Positions 50,850 to 59,807 of a stretch of DNA of 64,000 nt are shown here, piece after piece. Every line of letters begins with the position of its first letter. Position 1 is the first letter of the stretch. This DNA comes from Nocardia sp. NBC_01730 (lineage in GTDB: Bacteria; Actinomycetota; Actinomycetes; Mycobacteriales; Mycobacteriaceae). The stretch is from assembly GCF_035920445.1 (NCBI RefSeq), contig NZ_CP109162.1, positions 1,302,001 through 1,366,000 on the forward strand. The letters are read 5' to 3'. The translations under genes were made by a program, and so were the position numbers. Below the pieces are notes generated by a model. That model was given only the letters and a program-made list of their open reading frames with translations. It was not told the DNA's origin and did no database searches.

Positions 50850-51973
50850 TGGCCGACCGTTACACCCTTCGCCTTCCTGCGCTGGAGGTTCGGCAGGGAA
50901 CCCGTCGCATCTACTGCTTCGCCGTGGATGGCAAACGGCTGCACGAATTCGCGGCAGTTTCCCGTATTCGCCGCGGCCCGGAGGAATCGCTTCACGGGTA
51001 CCAGCGGCCTGAGGTTGCGAGTCATATTCGGGCTATCAAGCGATACCTCGAATCGGATGAGGCGATGCTTCCGAACGCTGTAGTCCTCGCGTTCGACAAT
51101 CGAGTCCGCTTCGAGCCGTCGTCAGGTTTCCCGCAGGCTGTTCATTACTCCACGCCCGGCGAGTTGGTGGTCCCGATCGACGAGACACTCGCTGAGGAGG
51201 ACAAGCCGGCGTGGCTGGTGGACGGGCAGCAACGTAGTGCAGCGATCCGGGATGCCGACATCGGCGAGTTTCCCGTGGCCGCAGTGGCGTTCATCGCCGA
51301 TGACGAGGCCGAGCAGCGCTCGCAGTTCATTCTTGTGAACAACACCAAGCCGCTTCCCAAGGGCTTGGTCAATGAGTTGCTGCCGGATACGACGGGGCAT
51401 CTGCCCCCTGCATACGCCCGCCGACAGCTTCCGGCGGAGATCATGACCCGGCTCAATGGCACGATCAGGGGCCCGTTCTATCGGATCATCGCTACGCCGA
51501 CCGCTCCCGATGGGTACATCAAGGACAACAGTGTTCTGAAGATGATCGAGCACAGCCTGTATGAGGGCGCCCTCTATCAGTACCGCAACCCTGCGGACGG
51601 AACCGGCGATATCGACAAGATGCTTGAGCACCTCAATGCCTTCTGGGGTTTGGTTCGAGACACCTTCCCCGAGGCTTGGAAGCTTGACCCGCGCAACTCT
51701 CGCCTCACGCACGGTGTGGGCGTCCAGTCCATGGGCTTCGTCATGGACCACCTCACCGAAAACCTCGCGTCGCACGCAGTCGACACCGACGTCGTCAGCG
51801 ACGCAATGAAGCGGATCGAAGACGTAGCCAGGTGGACCTCAGGCACCTGGAACTTCAGTGAGAGCGGCGAGCGCAAATGGAACGGCCTGCAGAACACGCC
51901 GAGTGACGTCCGTTTGCTGACGAACTACCTGCTGCAGGTCGTTGACCAGCAAGTGCCCGTCCCTCTCTACTGA
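50849..51973 (+). CDS. dpdB: DpdB-like DGQHR-domain protein, copy 2
   Basis: A 374-residue paralogue of copy 1, from the ATG that overlaps the dpdA stop (TAATG). It carries AWLVDGQQRSAAI and FILVNNTKPLPKGLVNELLPD in the same order as copy 1 and a similar C-terminal half (LTHGVGVQSMGFVMD against MHGAGIRAMGRLMD). The two copies flank dpdA and are well diverged, so they may form a heteromer or serve different DNA substrates. A hairpin terminator follows. Confidence 0.86.
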   Translation: MADRYTLRLPALEVRQGTRRIYCFAVDGKRLHEFAAVSRIRRGPEESLHGYQRPEVASHIRAIKRYLESDEAMLPNAVVLAFDNRVRFEPSSGFPQAVHYSTPGELVVPIDETLAEEDKPAWLVDGQQRSAAIRDADIGEFPVAAVAFIADDEAEQRSQFILVNNTKPLPKGLVNELLPDTTGHLPPAYARRQLPAEIMTRLNGTIRGPFYRIIATPTAPDGYIKDNSVLKMIEHSLYEGALYQYRNPADGTGDIDKMLEHLNAFWGLVRDTFPEAWKLDPRNSRLTHGVGVQSMGFVMDHLTENLASHAVDTDVVSDAMKRIEDVARWTSGTWNFSESGERKWNGLQNTPSDVRLLTNYLLQVVDQQVPVPLY

Positions 51974-51987
51974 ACCTCCAGTTCGTT

Positions 51988-52030
51988 GCGGACTCCAAAC
52001 CTCATGGCTTGCCCGAGGTTCGGAGTCCGC
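51988..52030. terminator. Bidirectional hairpin terminator between the dpd operons
   Basis: A 16-bp stem with one mismatch (51988-52003 with 52015-52030) and an 11-base loop lies just after copy 2 of dpdB and 53 bases from the end of the opposing operon. It should stop transcription from both sides. Confidence 0.8.
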
Positions 52031-52082
52031 GTCCGACGGCCAGTCGGCGACGACATGTCGTAACAGCACCAAGACCGTGCGG

Positions 52083-54143
52083 CTACCTGAGTTTGCCGAT
52101 ACCCAGAAGTCCCGCAACCGCCGCACGCAATAGTGAGGCAGATCCGCTCCCATCCGCGTAGGTGATCTCTGAATTCGCGGCGTTCTCAGTGATGAACCCC
52201 GTGGCGGCATGTTTTGCGCATCGGGTTGCGAGCGTGACTACGTCGGCATTCCGGGATTTTTCCCGGAGCGTTGTGTTTCCTACCTTGTCGTGGGAGATGG
52301 AGACGCGTAGACCGGGAATCATGCGTGTCAACTCTGCTGAGGTTCGGGCGAGCACGGCCTCGTCCAGCGAATATAGCAAGATCGAAGTCCCGGAGAGCGA
52401 ATCGAACGGGCTGTCCTCCCCGGGGTCTTCCACTCGTGGCCATTCAAGTCGCACATCGAGTTCATCGGAAAGCTGGCGGGCGAAGGATAGAGTTTCGGGT
52501 TCGAGCCGTCCCTGATATCGATTGAGTGGCCGCAGAATCGCAAGAGCGAGGTTTAATCTCGCGCTGTCATCTGGGCATGCGGCGAGCACAAGGCGGTCGG
52601 CGAAGTCCAGCGCCGTCACGGCATTCTCAGGGGATACCCATTGGGAACAGGATTCCCGCAGTTCTTCCAGGACTTCGCGGTAGCTACTGGGTGATGGTGA
52701 AGAGCGGAGGAAGATCTCAAGAAGGGCATGTACGGTAATGAGATCGCCGGGCAAGAGTTTTTCGAATGTGAGAGCGTAGGTAATGAACTCGCGGACGGTA
52801 AGAGGCGCGGATAGACCGTACCCCACGGCGTCGATGACGGACCCTACCAAGTCCCACGCTCGGTGCCACGATTGATCATCAAGTTCAGTGAGTACCTGCG
52901 CGAGCGCGATATCGGACTCCGATGGAGAGGGCCAGGACCGCCAGTTCTCATCGCGGCATGCTGCGGCTGCGACCCGGGTACCCTGAGCGGTACCTTGGAA
53001 CAACTCGATCCAAGACTCGGGTTCCGAGGCTGGTGCTGGATCTGTTGGGAACTCCGCATCGATACCGTTGTGCGTCGGCTGCAGTTCCGCTTCGAGTTCG
53101 GAGATTTCAGGGAGGGTTGGAGGCGACACGGTTGCAGATAGCGCGGATGCCTCTTGCAGGAGAACGTCAGGTATTGCGGCTATACGCGCCTCTTCTCTCA
53201 GAGTTGAGAGCATTATGGTAAGGCTTTGCGCATCGCGCCGACCGACCGCTGCAGTGAAGAGCACGGTTACTGCTTCGTCATTGTAAAGACGAATATCGGC
53301 GCCTACTGGTAGAGGCAGCCCAAAGTCGCGTAGTCGGTCGCAGGCGTCCTGCGTGTCGCCTCTGCCGAGCGGTTCTGTGACCAGCGTGGCGTGAAGCGCA
53401 TTTAGCACTGCTTCCTTGATTGGGAATGGAGGATCTTGTCGGAGAACATTATTTAAGCCATCGAAGGTGAGTAGGTGGTGGCTCAGGCCAAGTCGATCAA
53501 GGCGTTTGATACGCAGGTGAGCAAGATTCGTAGCCGTGATTCCGCCCTGCGCGGCGATCTGCTCGAGAATTGACTTCGACGACCCAACTCCGCCCGCCGC
53601 GAGCGACGCATTGAATTCGGCAATCAAGCGTCCCAGCGGTCGAATGTTATTCCATGACCGGACATTCCTGCGAGCGATGGTCTGCTGCATCAGGCTGAGT
53701 GCCTTCCGAAGGCTTACTCGATGCTGGCTGTTCGAACTGGTGTGTAAGACGAATGTCGTACCGGCCCCGCCAAAATCGATCACTGCAGCGTCGATTGGGT
53801 CAGTTGGGTCCAGGTTGGCTGGAACCGAGTCCCCCCTCGTGCTATAGGTTGGGCCGACGAAGGCTCCTATCAGTTCTCGAACCTGAGTCGCATGGGATGG
53901 GGACTTGGCTATTACGTATATAGAGAATGTGTCCGAACCGAGGGAGAAGCGCGGCAGGATGACCGGAGTGTCATCTCCGCGGCGGAGGCTATCCAAGAAC
54001 GGCCTGACAGAACCCTCGTATCGCGGATTGCCTGCGTCGTTATCGTGGCCCAGGAACTCTTCGAGGAAACCTTCGACACGGGCCGCCTCGGCGTTGCGTT
54101 CGGTCCCGGGTTCGTCCCCAACAGTCACGCCTGTTCCTTCCAT
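52083..54143 (-). CDS. Probable DpdD
   Basis: A 686-residue protein at the end of the minus-strand operon. It has no enzyme motif that I can name. The C-terminal region SRNADVVTLATRCAKHAATGFI, then ITYADGSGSASLLRAA, recalls the end of proteins annotated DpdD, which is why I give that name; the match is from memory. The rest is helical and acidic, including a repeat-like helical region. It overlaps dpdK by 19 bases. In known Dpd clusters DpdD belongs to the set needed for restriction or its control. Confidence 0.55.
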   Translation of the reverse strand: MEGTGVTVGDEPGTERNAEAARVEGFLEEFLGHDNDAGNPRYEGSVRPFLDSLRRGDDTPVILPRFSLGSDTFSIYVIAKSPSHATQVRELIGAFVGPTYSTRGDSVPANLDPTDPIDAAVIDFGGAGTTFVLHTSSNSQHRVSLRKALSLMQQTIARRNVRSWNNIRPLGRLIAEFNASLAAGGVGSSKSILEQIAAQGGITATNLAHLRIKRLDRLGLSHHLLTFDGLNNVLRQDPPFPIKEAVLNALHATLVTEPLGRGDTQDACDRLRDFGLPLPVGADIRLYNDEAVTVLFTAAVGRRDAQSLTIMLSTLREEARIAAIPDVLLQEASALSATVSPPTLPEISELEAELQPTHNGIDAEFPTDPAPASEPESWIELFQGTAQGTRVAAAACRDENWRSWPSPSESDIALAQVLTELDDQSWHRAWDLVGSVIDAVGYGLSAPLTVREFITYALTFEKLLPGDLITVHALLEIFLRSSPSPSSYREVLEELRESCSQWVSPENAVTALDFADRLVLAACPDDSARLNLALAILRPLNRYQGRLEPETLSFARQLSDELDVRLEWPRVEDPGEDSPFDSLSGTSILLYSLDEAVLARTSAELTRMIPGLRVSISHDKVGNTTLREKSRNADVVTLATRCAKHAATGFITENAANSEITYADGSGSASLLRAAVAGLLGIGKLR

Positions 54144-54652
54144 CGTTCGGAGAAGTCCAGATGAGCCTGGGCGACCTCGGGGTCGTCGACCTTGTAGGTG
54201 ACCGACTCCTCGTTCTCGCCTAGGCCGCTGACAGTGAAGTTCATCGAGCCGGTCAGCATCCAGTCACGCCCGCATAGCGTCTTCTCATGGATCTTGTCGT
54301 CGAATCGGAAGTCGAGTTGGCGCTTCGGATCTGTCATAGCCTGCTGCAGCCGCGCAGCGAAGATCTGATTGTGGGAGTTTTCCCTGGTGACGACGTGGAT
54401 ACGAGAGCCAGCGTCTGCGATGAGGCTGAGTACCCGTGAGAGCCGGCAGATAGTAGGTGGGCTGTCACCGAGCAGTACGTCGAAGGCGCCCTGGGCGTTG
54501 TCGAGTACATCGATGTCGGTGATCCACCCTGACACCAGCCAAAGCGAGCCGCCCGGGTGCGCCAATTCGGCGAGCAGCGCGGTACTGAGTATTGAGTCGG
54601 CTCGCAGTCGCATCCGATTGCCAGTCCGGACGGTGCGCGTTAGACCGGTCAC
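54125..54652 (-). CDS. dpdK: DpdK, phospholipase-D-like nuclease
   Basis: A 175-residue PLD-superfamily protein with one HKD motif: His122, Lys124 and Asp130 in IHEKTLCGRDWMLTGSMNF, with the Gly-Ser pair after it. PLD nucleases with one motif work as dimers. In Dpd systems DpdK is the candidate nuclease of the restriction arm that acts on unmodified DNA. The GTG start overlaps the dpdJ stop (GTGA). Length is typical of the family. Confidence 0.85.
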   Translation of the reverse strand: MTGLTRTVRTGNRMRLRADSILSTALLAELAHPGGSLWLVSGWITDIDVLDNAQGAFDVLLGDSPPTICRLSRVLSLIADAGSRIHVVTRENSHNQIFAARLQQAMTDPKRQLDFRFDDKIHEKTLCGRDWMLTGSMNFTVSGLGENEESVTYKVDDPEVAQAHLDFSERWKEQA

Positions 54653-57600
54653 TGCATTGCCTCCCGCAGTTCAACCTTCGCCTTGTACACGTACCCGAAT
54701 CGAGTCACCGACTCGAGGTCGCCGTAGACGCGCAGTACGTCGCGATCTATCGGTACCACTGGAATACGACTGATCGCGTCGCTGAAACTAGCTCGATCGC
54801 TGACAGGACAGACCAGCTCGACAGCGCCAGTCTCGGCCAATGCCTGCTGATATCTCTTCTCCCACCCGAGTTCCGTCACGTCGATGGTGGGCAGGTTTTC
54901 GTCGTGCGCGGCCTCGATCAAGAGCCGATCGATCACCGGCGGGCGGTCGTAGCCGACATACGGTTGGTAGTACTCCAGGTGCTGGGTCCGCGCCTGTGCC
55001 CCCCGTGGCCACATCATGCTGAAGGCCTGATCAGCCTTCAGACGCTGTCCGCCAGTTTGGAGTTCACCGATGCCTACGGCGTAGGCGATGACACGAGCGT
55101 CGACCTCGAATCCGAGGCGTTGTTCCAGCGCCGTCCATTCATCGAGAATTCTCAAGCTCGCTGCGTCGGTCTCTGGGCTGCTGCCTGGGCGGAGCAGGCG
55201 GGTGGAAACTGCCGCCACAGCACCGTGTCGAGGCGGTCCATCCAGTTCGGCCCAGGCGGAACGGAGTTGGCCCAGCGCAATACGGGCTGCTTCGGCTGAT
55301 TTTGCTGCACGCATGGCCGCCATTGCGAGTGCTGGTTTTCCGGTCGGTCGGTCAGCGACGATATCCCGCAGCAGCCGGGTGACGGTCGAGTCGACGTACT
55401 CGTACTCGTTGGGCCGCAATGTACCGGAAACGAGTGACCAGAATCGTCGTGGGTCTGCTGTGTAGAAGCCGGCAATGTGCTCGATGACGCCGACGCCGCC
55501 AATTGTGGTCTCAGTCAGCCATACAGTGTCGAACTCCTCGACATCAAGCCCAGGCACCATGTCGACGATCAGGTCGGTCTCCTGAGCATCGGGGCAGGCC
55601 CGAAGCGCTGCGGCGAGGATCGCTGCCGCGAGCGAATCTCGATATGCCCGCTGAGCCAGCCCCTGCGTTCGCGCGGCGACATCTTGGTCGATAAGGAGGC
55701 GTCCCGCCCGGTCGAGAGCCTCGGTCGCCGTTTCGTGCAGGCTGAGTTCGGTCAACGTTGTGACAAGACGGTTGGTTGTCGGAGCGTTCGACGAGTCGTC
55801 TCGATACAGAACGTTGAGAATCTGCTGTAGGTCATCGCGCCATGAGCCACCCTTTAGGGTCGCCCAGACTTGTTCGGGAGACTTTGTTCCATCGAGCCCG
55901 GCCAGCGAGAATGCGGTGATGTAGATGAGGGCCAGCCAGTTGCGTTGGAAGGAGTTGCTGACCTCCGCAAGTGTCTGATCCTCATCTACCGCACGGAAGT
56001 AAGCTTGAGAACGCCACTGAGGTGATGACACGTAGGTCTGAACGACTGGTGATTCCCAGTCGAGCGGCGCCAATTCGATGCGTATGGCGTCCACGGTTAG
56101 GTGGAATCCCATCGCAGCTGGTTTACCTCCGTGGGTGTATCGCAGTCTGCGCCGTTCGCTGGGGAGGCGAGGATTGTTGAACGAAAGATCGCAGTCGGCA
56201 CCGTATGTCATGCGTCGAACGTCGACGGGATTTCCCCCAGCATGGGTATTGAAGCTCAACCCTCTAATCCGGTCTCTCCAGGGTGACGGGTCTGGGATGT
56301 CCGCGTCATTGCGCAAACTGCTGGGTGGCGCGACGATCTGGGTTCCCCACAACGGCACCCCCTGGGAGCGGTCGTTGATCGAGGTAGATGGTTCTTGAAG
56401 ATTCAGCCGGTAAGGCCGAAGCACCACGTAGTCGCCCGACGAACTGCCGGACAGTTGCCACGTCCCCTCGAGATGTGCTTCGGGTATCAGGCGTTCGCTC
56501 AGTTCAATCAGTTCGCTGCTCTCGGGTACCTCGATCCAGGTCCGGTGCTCATCGCGCTCGTATCCATACCGTTTGCTCACTCGGCCAGGGACCGCTTCGC
56601 GCAAGGCTTTTGCGATGGGCATACGCGTTTCATCGCCGTTCTTGGTTTCAAACGGCAGTTCGAACGTGACTTCGGGGACGTTCAACGGCTCGAAGAGGGT
56701 CCCTGTTACAAACTCGGGGAGCATCGACTTCGGCGCCGCGCCCGGATCGCTTCGGAGTGGTCGCCATCCGGAGCGAAGACGGCGGAGGGCAGTCGGAACA
56801 ACGGCCAGGAGTATCGACCGCGGCTGCTCCCACATCAATGCCTGGGCTTCGTCGGAGTCGACTTGGAGGGCTGATTGCAAGTGACGGGCCAAGCGGCTTT
56901 GAAGTTGGGCGTCGGTGAGCAGTTCCTCAAGGCGATCGGCAAGCCAGGTGGACGCGTCAGAATTCGACTGGGGCGCCCCGCTGTTCGGTGCAGTTAGTAG
57001 AGCACGCGGATTGACCCCGTGGTGCGCGCGTTGGAGATCGCGTCCGAGCCAGTCCAACATCGCCTGGCTGGCTTGGATCTTGAGGACGTAGCGGTTGCGG
57101 ATCGGCAAGTTCTGGGCCGTGATCTCAGGTGCGAACAGGGAGTCATAGCCCTGGTAGCTGAGCCGGTCGCGTCCGTAGTCGGACAGCGTCACGATCGTGA
57201 TGGGGCGGGTTCCACGTTCACGTCCCGCTCGGCCGCGGCGTTGAATGAAGGCTGCGGCACTGTGGGGCGACCTGTGCTGGAGCACCAGGCCCACACGGGG
57301 GTCGTTGAATCCGACCTCCAGCGAAGCTGTGGCCACGGTCAGATCTGCGCTGCGATCCATCCCCGCATCCTGCGATGAGGTGCGGCCGATGTGAAGTTCG
57401 CCCGACAATAGGCCTGGGTCCAGATAGCGTCCGATCTTGTCGGTCAAGTCCCACGATTGGCCGTCTCTGTAGCGCTCTTCGTGTTGTGGAAGGTCGGGTG
57501 AGCGGAGAGCGGCGAGGACGGGCCCGTACAGCCGACCTGCCCGCGATTGCCTACCCTCGGCATCTCGGAGATTGTCATAGAAACGGTTGGTCACATCGAG

Positions 57601-59133
57601 ATCGTCAGTAAACAGGAAGCCAGTCGAGCCGAAAAGGAAGCGTTGGTTGTCTGTATCAAGTATCCGGCCGAAAAGCATTGCCGTCTGGATCGACGTCGAG
57701 AGAAGGCTCGCTCCGGACACCGGATCGCCGCGGAGGGCGATCGCGTACTCTCTGCCGTCCTCTTCCATATCTGCTGGGCTCGGTTCGATGTACTCGACCG
57801 TCCGACTGGGTAACCCGGTCAGTTGAGCGAAGAACTGGGTGGCGTCCTTCAGCGTCGCGCTGAGTCCAACGAATGTGACGCGATTCCGAACCGCATGCCT
57901 CCAGCGTCGCAGGAGCAGAGCAACCTGCGCGCCGTGGGTGCCGGTGTAAGAATGGACTTCGTCGAGCAGGACCACTGCGGGTGTTTCTGACCCGGACCAC
58001 CCGAGTAGCCGGCCGAGCCAGGGGTTCGTGCTGTGCCGGTTGAGGATCTCAGTCGTGGTGAAGAGCAGATCGGGAGGGGTGTCCCGAAGCGATTTACGTG
58101 TTAAGGCCAGTCGGCCATGCGGAACGACTGTCTTGCAGTTGAGGCAAGTGAGTCTCTCCGAGCGAGCCCTCCGGTCTGCGTGAGACCACAGCAACTCTCC
58201 GACCGCGCATTTCGGACAGACGGTGAAGGGGCAGATCAAACCCTCGCCCTGCTGTCGCCATGCCTTGGCAACCGGTTTGGTTCGCTGGTCGAGATCGCCG
58301 GGGTCAGAGGGCGTATCACCGTAGAGCGCACCGATACGCAGTGGGCGTCCGCCGCCCTGCGTGAGTCCGGGCTCGATTGTCCGTGCGCTCGAAAGTGCTT
58401 CACGGAGTTGGTCGCGCAGCAATTCCTTTCGTGGATAGAGGGCGAGTGTGTGGACTCGCGATCGCCCCGTCGTGGCACGCTCGGCCATCGAGGCAAAGGC
58501 CGGGAGGTAGAAGGCCATAGTCTTCCCGCTGCCGGTGCCAGCGCCCACGATCACGCCAGCGGACTGACGTTCGCTGAGTGATCCGAAGATCGAACGGGTA
58601 GCTGCGATTTGGAATTGAGACAGTTCCCGTGTGCCGATCAACGCAGCGGCGACGCGGTCCTGAGCCGGTCCCCACCCAGGGGTGCTGTTCAAGTCTAGAA
58701 GCGCATCCGGTCCTGGGATGTTTCGCTTGGGGTATCGACGCAAGGGGGCGTCCAGCCGGTAATCCGCGACTAACTGGGGGCTCGCTTGCCAAAAATTGAG
58801 CGGTAGAGGCGCCCCACGGTCGCGTGGGGCGAAGATCTGTCGCAGATTCGTGGCCAAGCGTAAGCCCTCGGCGAGGCGGGTTCGATACCGCCTCGGTGAG
58901 TGCGGCCGAATCCGGAAAAGGAGTGCCCGATTTCGTAGTTCGTCTAGGACGTCCTCGGGAGTGGAGCCCACCGGAGGCTGCGGATGTGTGGCGAGCGCGT
59001 CAGCGATTTCCTCCAATACTTCAGACTCGGACAGCGCGCCATCTGTGACTCCCCAGGACAACAGGGGGAGTTCGAGATCCTCCAATACGTTGAGCAGATG
59101 CCCAGCGAATTCTCGGCTGAGATCCGTTGTCAC
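54649..59133 (-). CDS. dpdJ: DpdJ, large SF2 helicase
   Basis: A 1,494-residue superfamily 2 helicase. Walker A GAGTGSGKT is at about 197-205, the DEVH box at 391-394 (VVLLDEVHSYTG), and the helicase C-domain motif VI is in AAFIQRRGRAGRERG (about 640). Between motifs I and II a zinc-like cluster is inserted (Cys301, 306, 309, 330, 333). The long C-terminal half has a domain of unknown fold. DpdJ helicases are part of the restriction half of Dpd systems, probably moving along DNA for the nuclease DpdK. Its GTG start overlaps the dpdI stop. Confidence 0.88.
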   Translation of the reverse strand: MTTDLSREFAGHLLNVLEDLELPLLSWGVTDGALSESEVLEEIADALATHPQPPVGSTPEDVLDELRNRALLFRIRPHSPRRYRTRLAEGLRLATNLRQIFAPRDRGAPLPLNFWQASPQLVADYRLDAPLRRYPKRNIPGPDALLDLNSTPGWGPAQDRVAAALIGTRELSQFQIAATRSIFGSLSERQSAGVIVGAGTGSGKTMAFYLPAFASMAERATTGRSRVHTLALYPRKELLRDQLREALSSARTIEPGLTQGGGRPLRIGALYGDTPSDPGDLDQRTKPVAKAWRQQGEGLICPFTVCPKCAVGELLWSHADRRARSERLTCLNCKTVVPHGRLALTRKSLRDTPPDLLFTTTEILNRHSTNPWLGRLLGWSGSETPAVVLLDEVHSYTGTHGAQVALLLRRWRHAVRNRVTFVGLSATLKDATQFFAQLTGLPSRTVEYIEPSPADMEEDGREYAIALRGDPVSGASLLSTSIQTAMLFGRILDTDNQRFLFGSTGFLFTDDLDVTNRFYDNLRDAEGRQSRAGRLYGPVLAALRSPDLPQHEERYRDGQSWDLTDKIGRYLDPGLLSGELHIGRTSSQDAGMDRSADLTVATASLEVGFNDPRVGLVLQHRSPHSAAAFIQRRGRAGRERGTRPITIVTLSDYGRDRLSYQGYDSLFAPEITAQNLPIRNRYVLKIQASQAMLDWLGRDLQRAHHGVNPRALLTAPNSGAPQSNSDASTWLADRLEELLTDAQLQSRLARHLQSALQVDSDEAQALMWEQPRSILLAVVPTALRRLRSGWRPLRSDPGAAPKSMLPEFVTGTLFEPLNVPEVTFELPFETKNGDETRMPIAKALREAVPGRVSKRYGYERDEHRTWIEVPESSELIELSERLIPEAHLEGTWQLSGSSSGDYVVLRPYRLNLQEPSTSINDRSQGVPLWGTQIVAPPSSLRNDADIPDPSPWRDRIRGLSFNTHAGGNPVDVRRMTYGADCDLSFNNPRLPSERRRLRYTHGGKPAAMGFHLTVDAIRIELAPLDWESPVVQTYVSSPQWRSQAYFRAVDEDQTLAEVSNSFQRNWLALIYITAFSLAGLDGTKSPEQVWATLKGGSWRDDLQQILNVLYRDDSSNAPTTNRLVTTLTELSLHETATEALDRAGRLLIDQDVAARTQGLAQRAYRDSLAAAILAAALRACPDAQETDLIVDMVPGLDVEEFDTVWLTETTIGGVGVIEHIAGFYTADPRRFWSLVSGTLRPNEYEYVDSTVTRLLRDIVADRPTGKPALAMAAMRAAKSAEAARIALGQLRSAWAELDGPPRHGAVAAVSTRLLRPGSSPETDAASLRILDEWTALEQRLGFEVDARVIAYAVGIGELQTGGQRLKADQAFSMMWPRGAQARTQHLEYYQPYVGYDRPPVIDRLLIEAAHDENLPTIDVTELGWEKRYQQALAETGAVELVCPVSDRASFSDAISRIPVVPIDRDVLRVYGDLESVTRFGYVYKAKVELREAMQ

Positions 59134-59807
59134 AAGCGCTTCCTCCGTACTTCGATCTCCAGGTCCATGTTGTACTGCCGGAGGAGCGCGATCTCCTCAT
59201 CTCTGACGTCGCGGAGGGTAAGTGCTTGAGAGCCCAGACGTTCGAGCAGTACTGACAAAGCGACCGGGGTATCGGGGGCCGCATCGAGTTCCTGCGCGAC
59301 GTGCCGATAGCGCGCAGCAAAGGCCGTGATGTTCGCAACTGTCGGCGGCGCTGATGCGTATGCCTTGAGAGTCTTCACCGCCGACCGGAGCTCGGTCTGG
59401 CGACCTTGCGCCAGCATCGCGATTCGGCCCTCGGGCAGAACTTCCAGTTGGTCTGCTGCCCAGGCCTGCCACTGCTTCGCCATCGCATCCGAGAGGATGT
59501 CGATTGCCTCGCCGATCTTCCTGTTGGCGCTGATGAATGCTGGATTTCCGGGCAAGCCATCGGCTGCCTTCCGGACGAACTCTGCCCTGCCCCGGTCTAC
59601 GCCGGAGATGTCGACCTTGCTGCCCGTCGCGTTTTCCACCGCGCGCGCGACCCGGATCTGCATCCGAAGCTCGGCCAGCGCATCACGTAGGTTGCCGACG
59701 CGCTCAAGTACGCGTCGTTCCTCCTGCTCGTCCTTGCGTCCGAGATCCAGCCTGCGGGCCGCGCTTTGAAGCCGCTGGGCTTTGGCGAGCACCGAAGTAT
59801 CAGTCAT
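59130..59807 (-). CDS. dpdI: DpdI
   Basis: A 225-residue helical protein with heptad-like stretches (DLGRKDEQEERRVLERVGNL at the N-terminus, LRQYNMDLEIEVRRKRL at the C-terminus). I see no catalytic motif. It lies between dpdH and dpdJ with overlapping ends on both sides, the position of DpdI in described clusters. A scaffold that links the ATPase and the helicase is plausible but is inference. The start is ATG 59807. Confidence 0.68.
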   Translation of the reverse strand: MTDTSVLAKAQRLQSAARRLDLGRKDEQEERRVLERVGNLRDALAELRMQIRVARAVENATGSKVDISGVDRGRAEFVRKAADGLPGNPAFISANRKIGEAIDILSDAMAKQWQAWAADQLEVLPEGRIAMLAQGRQTELRSAVKTLKAYASAPPTVANITAFAARYRHVAQELDAAPDTPVALSVLLERLGSQALTLRDVRDEEIALLRQYNMDLEIEVRRKRL

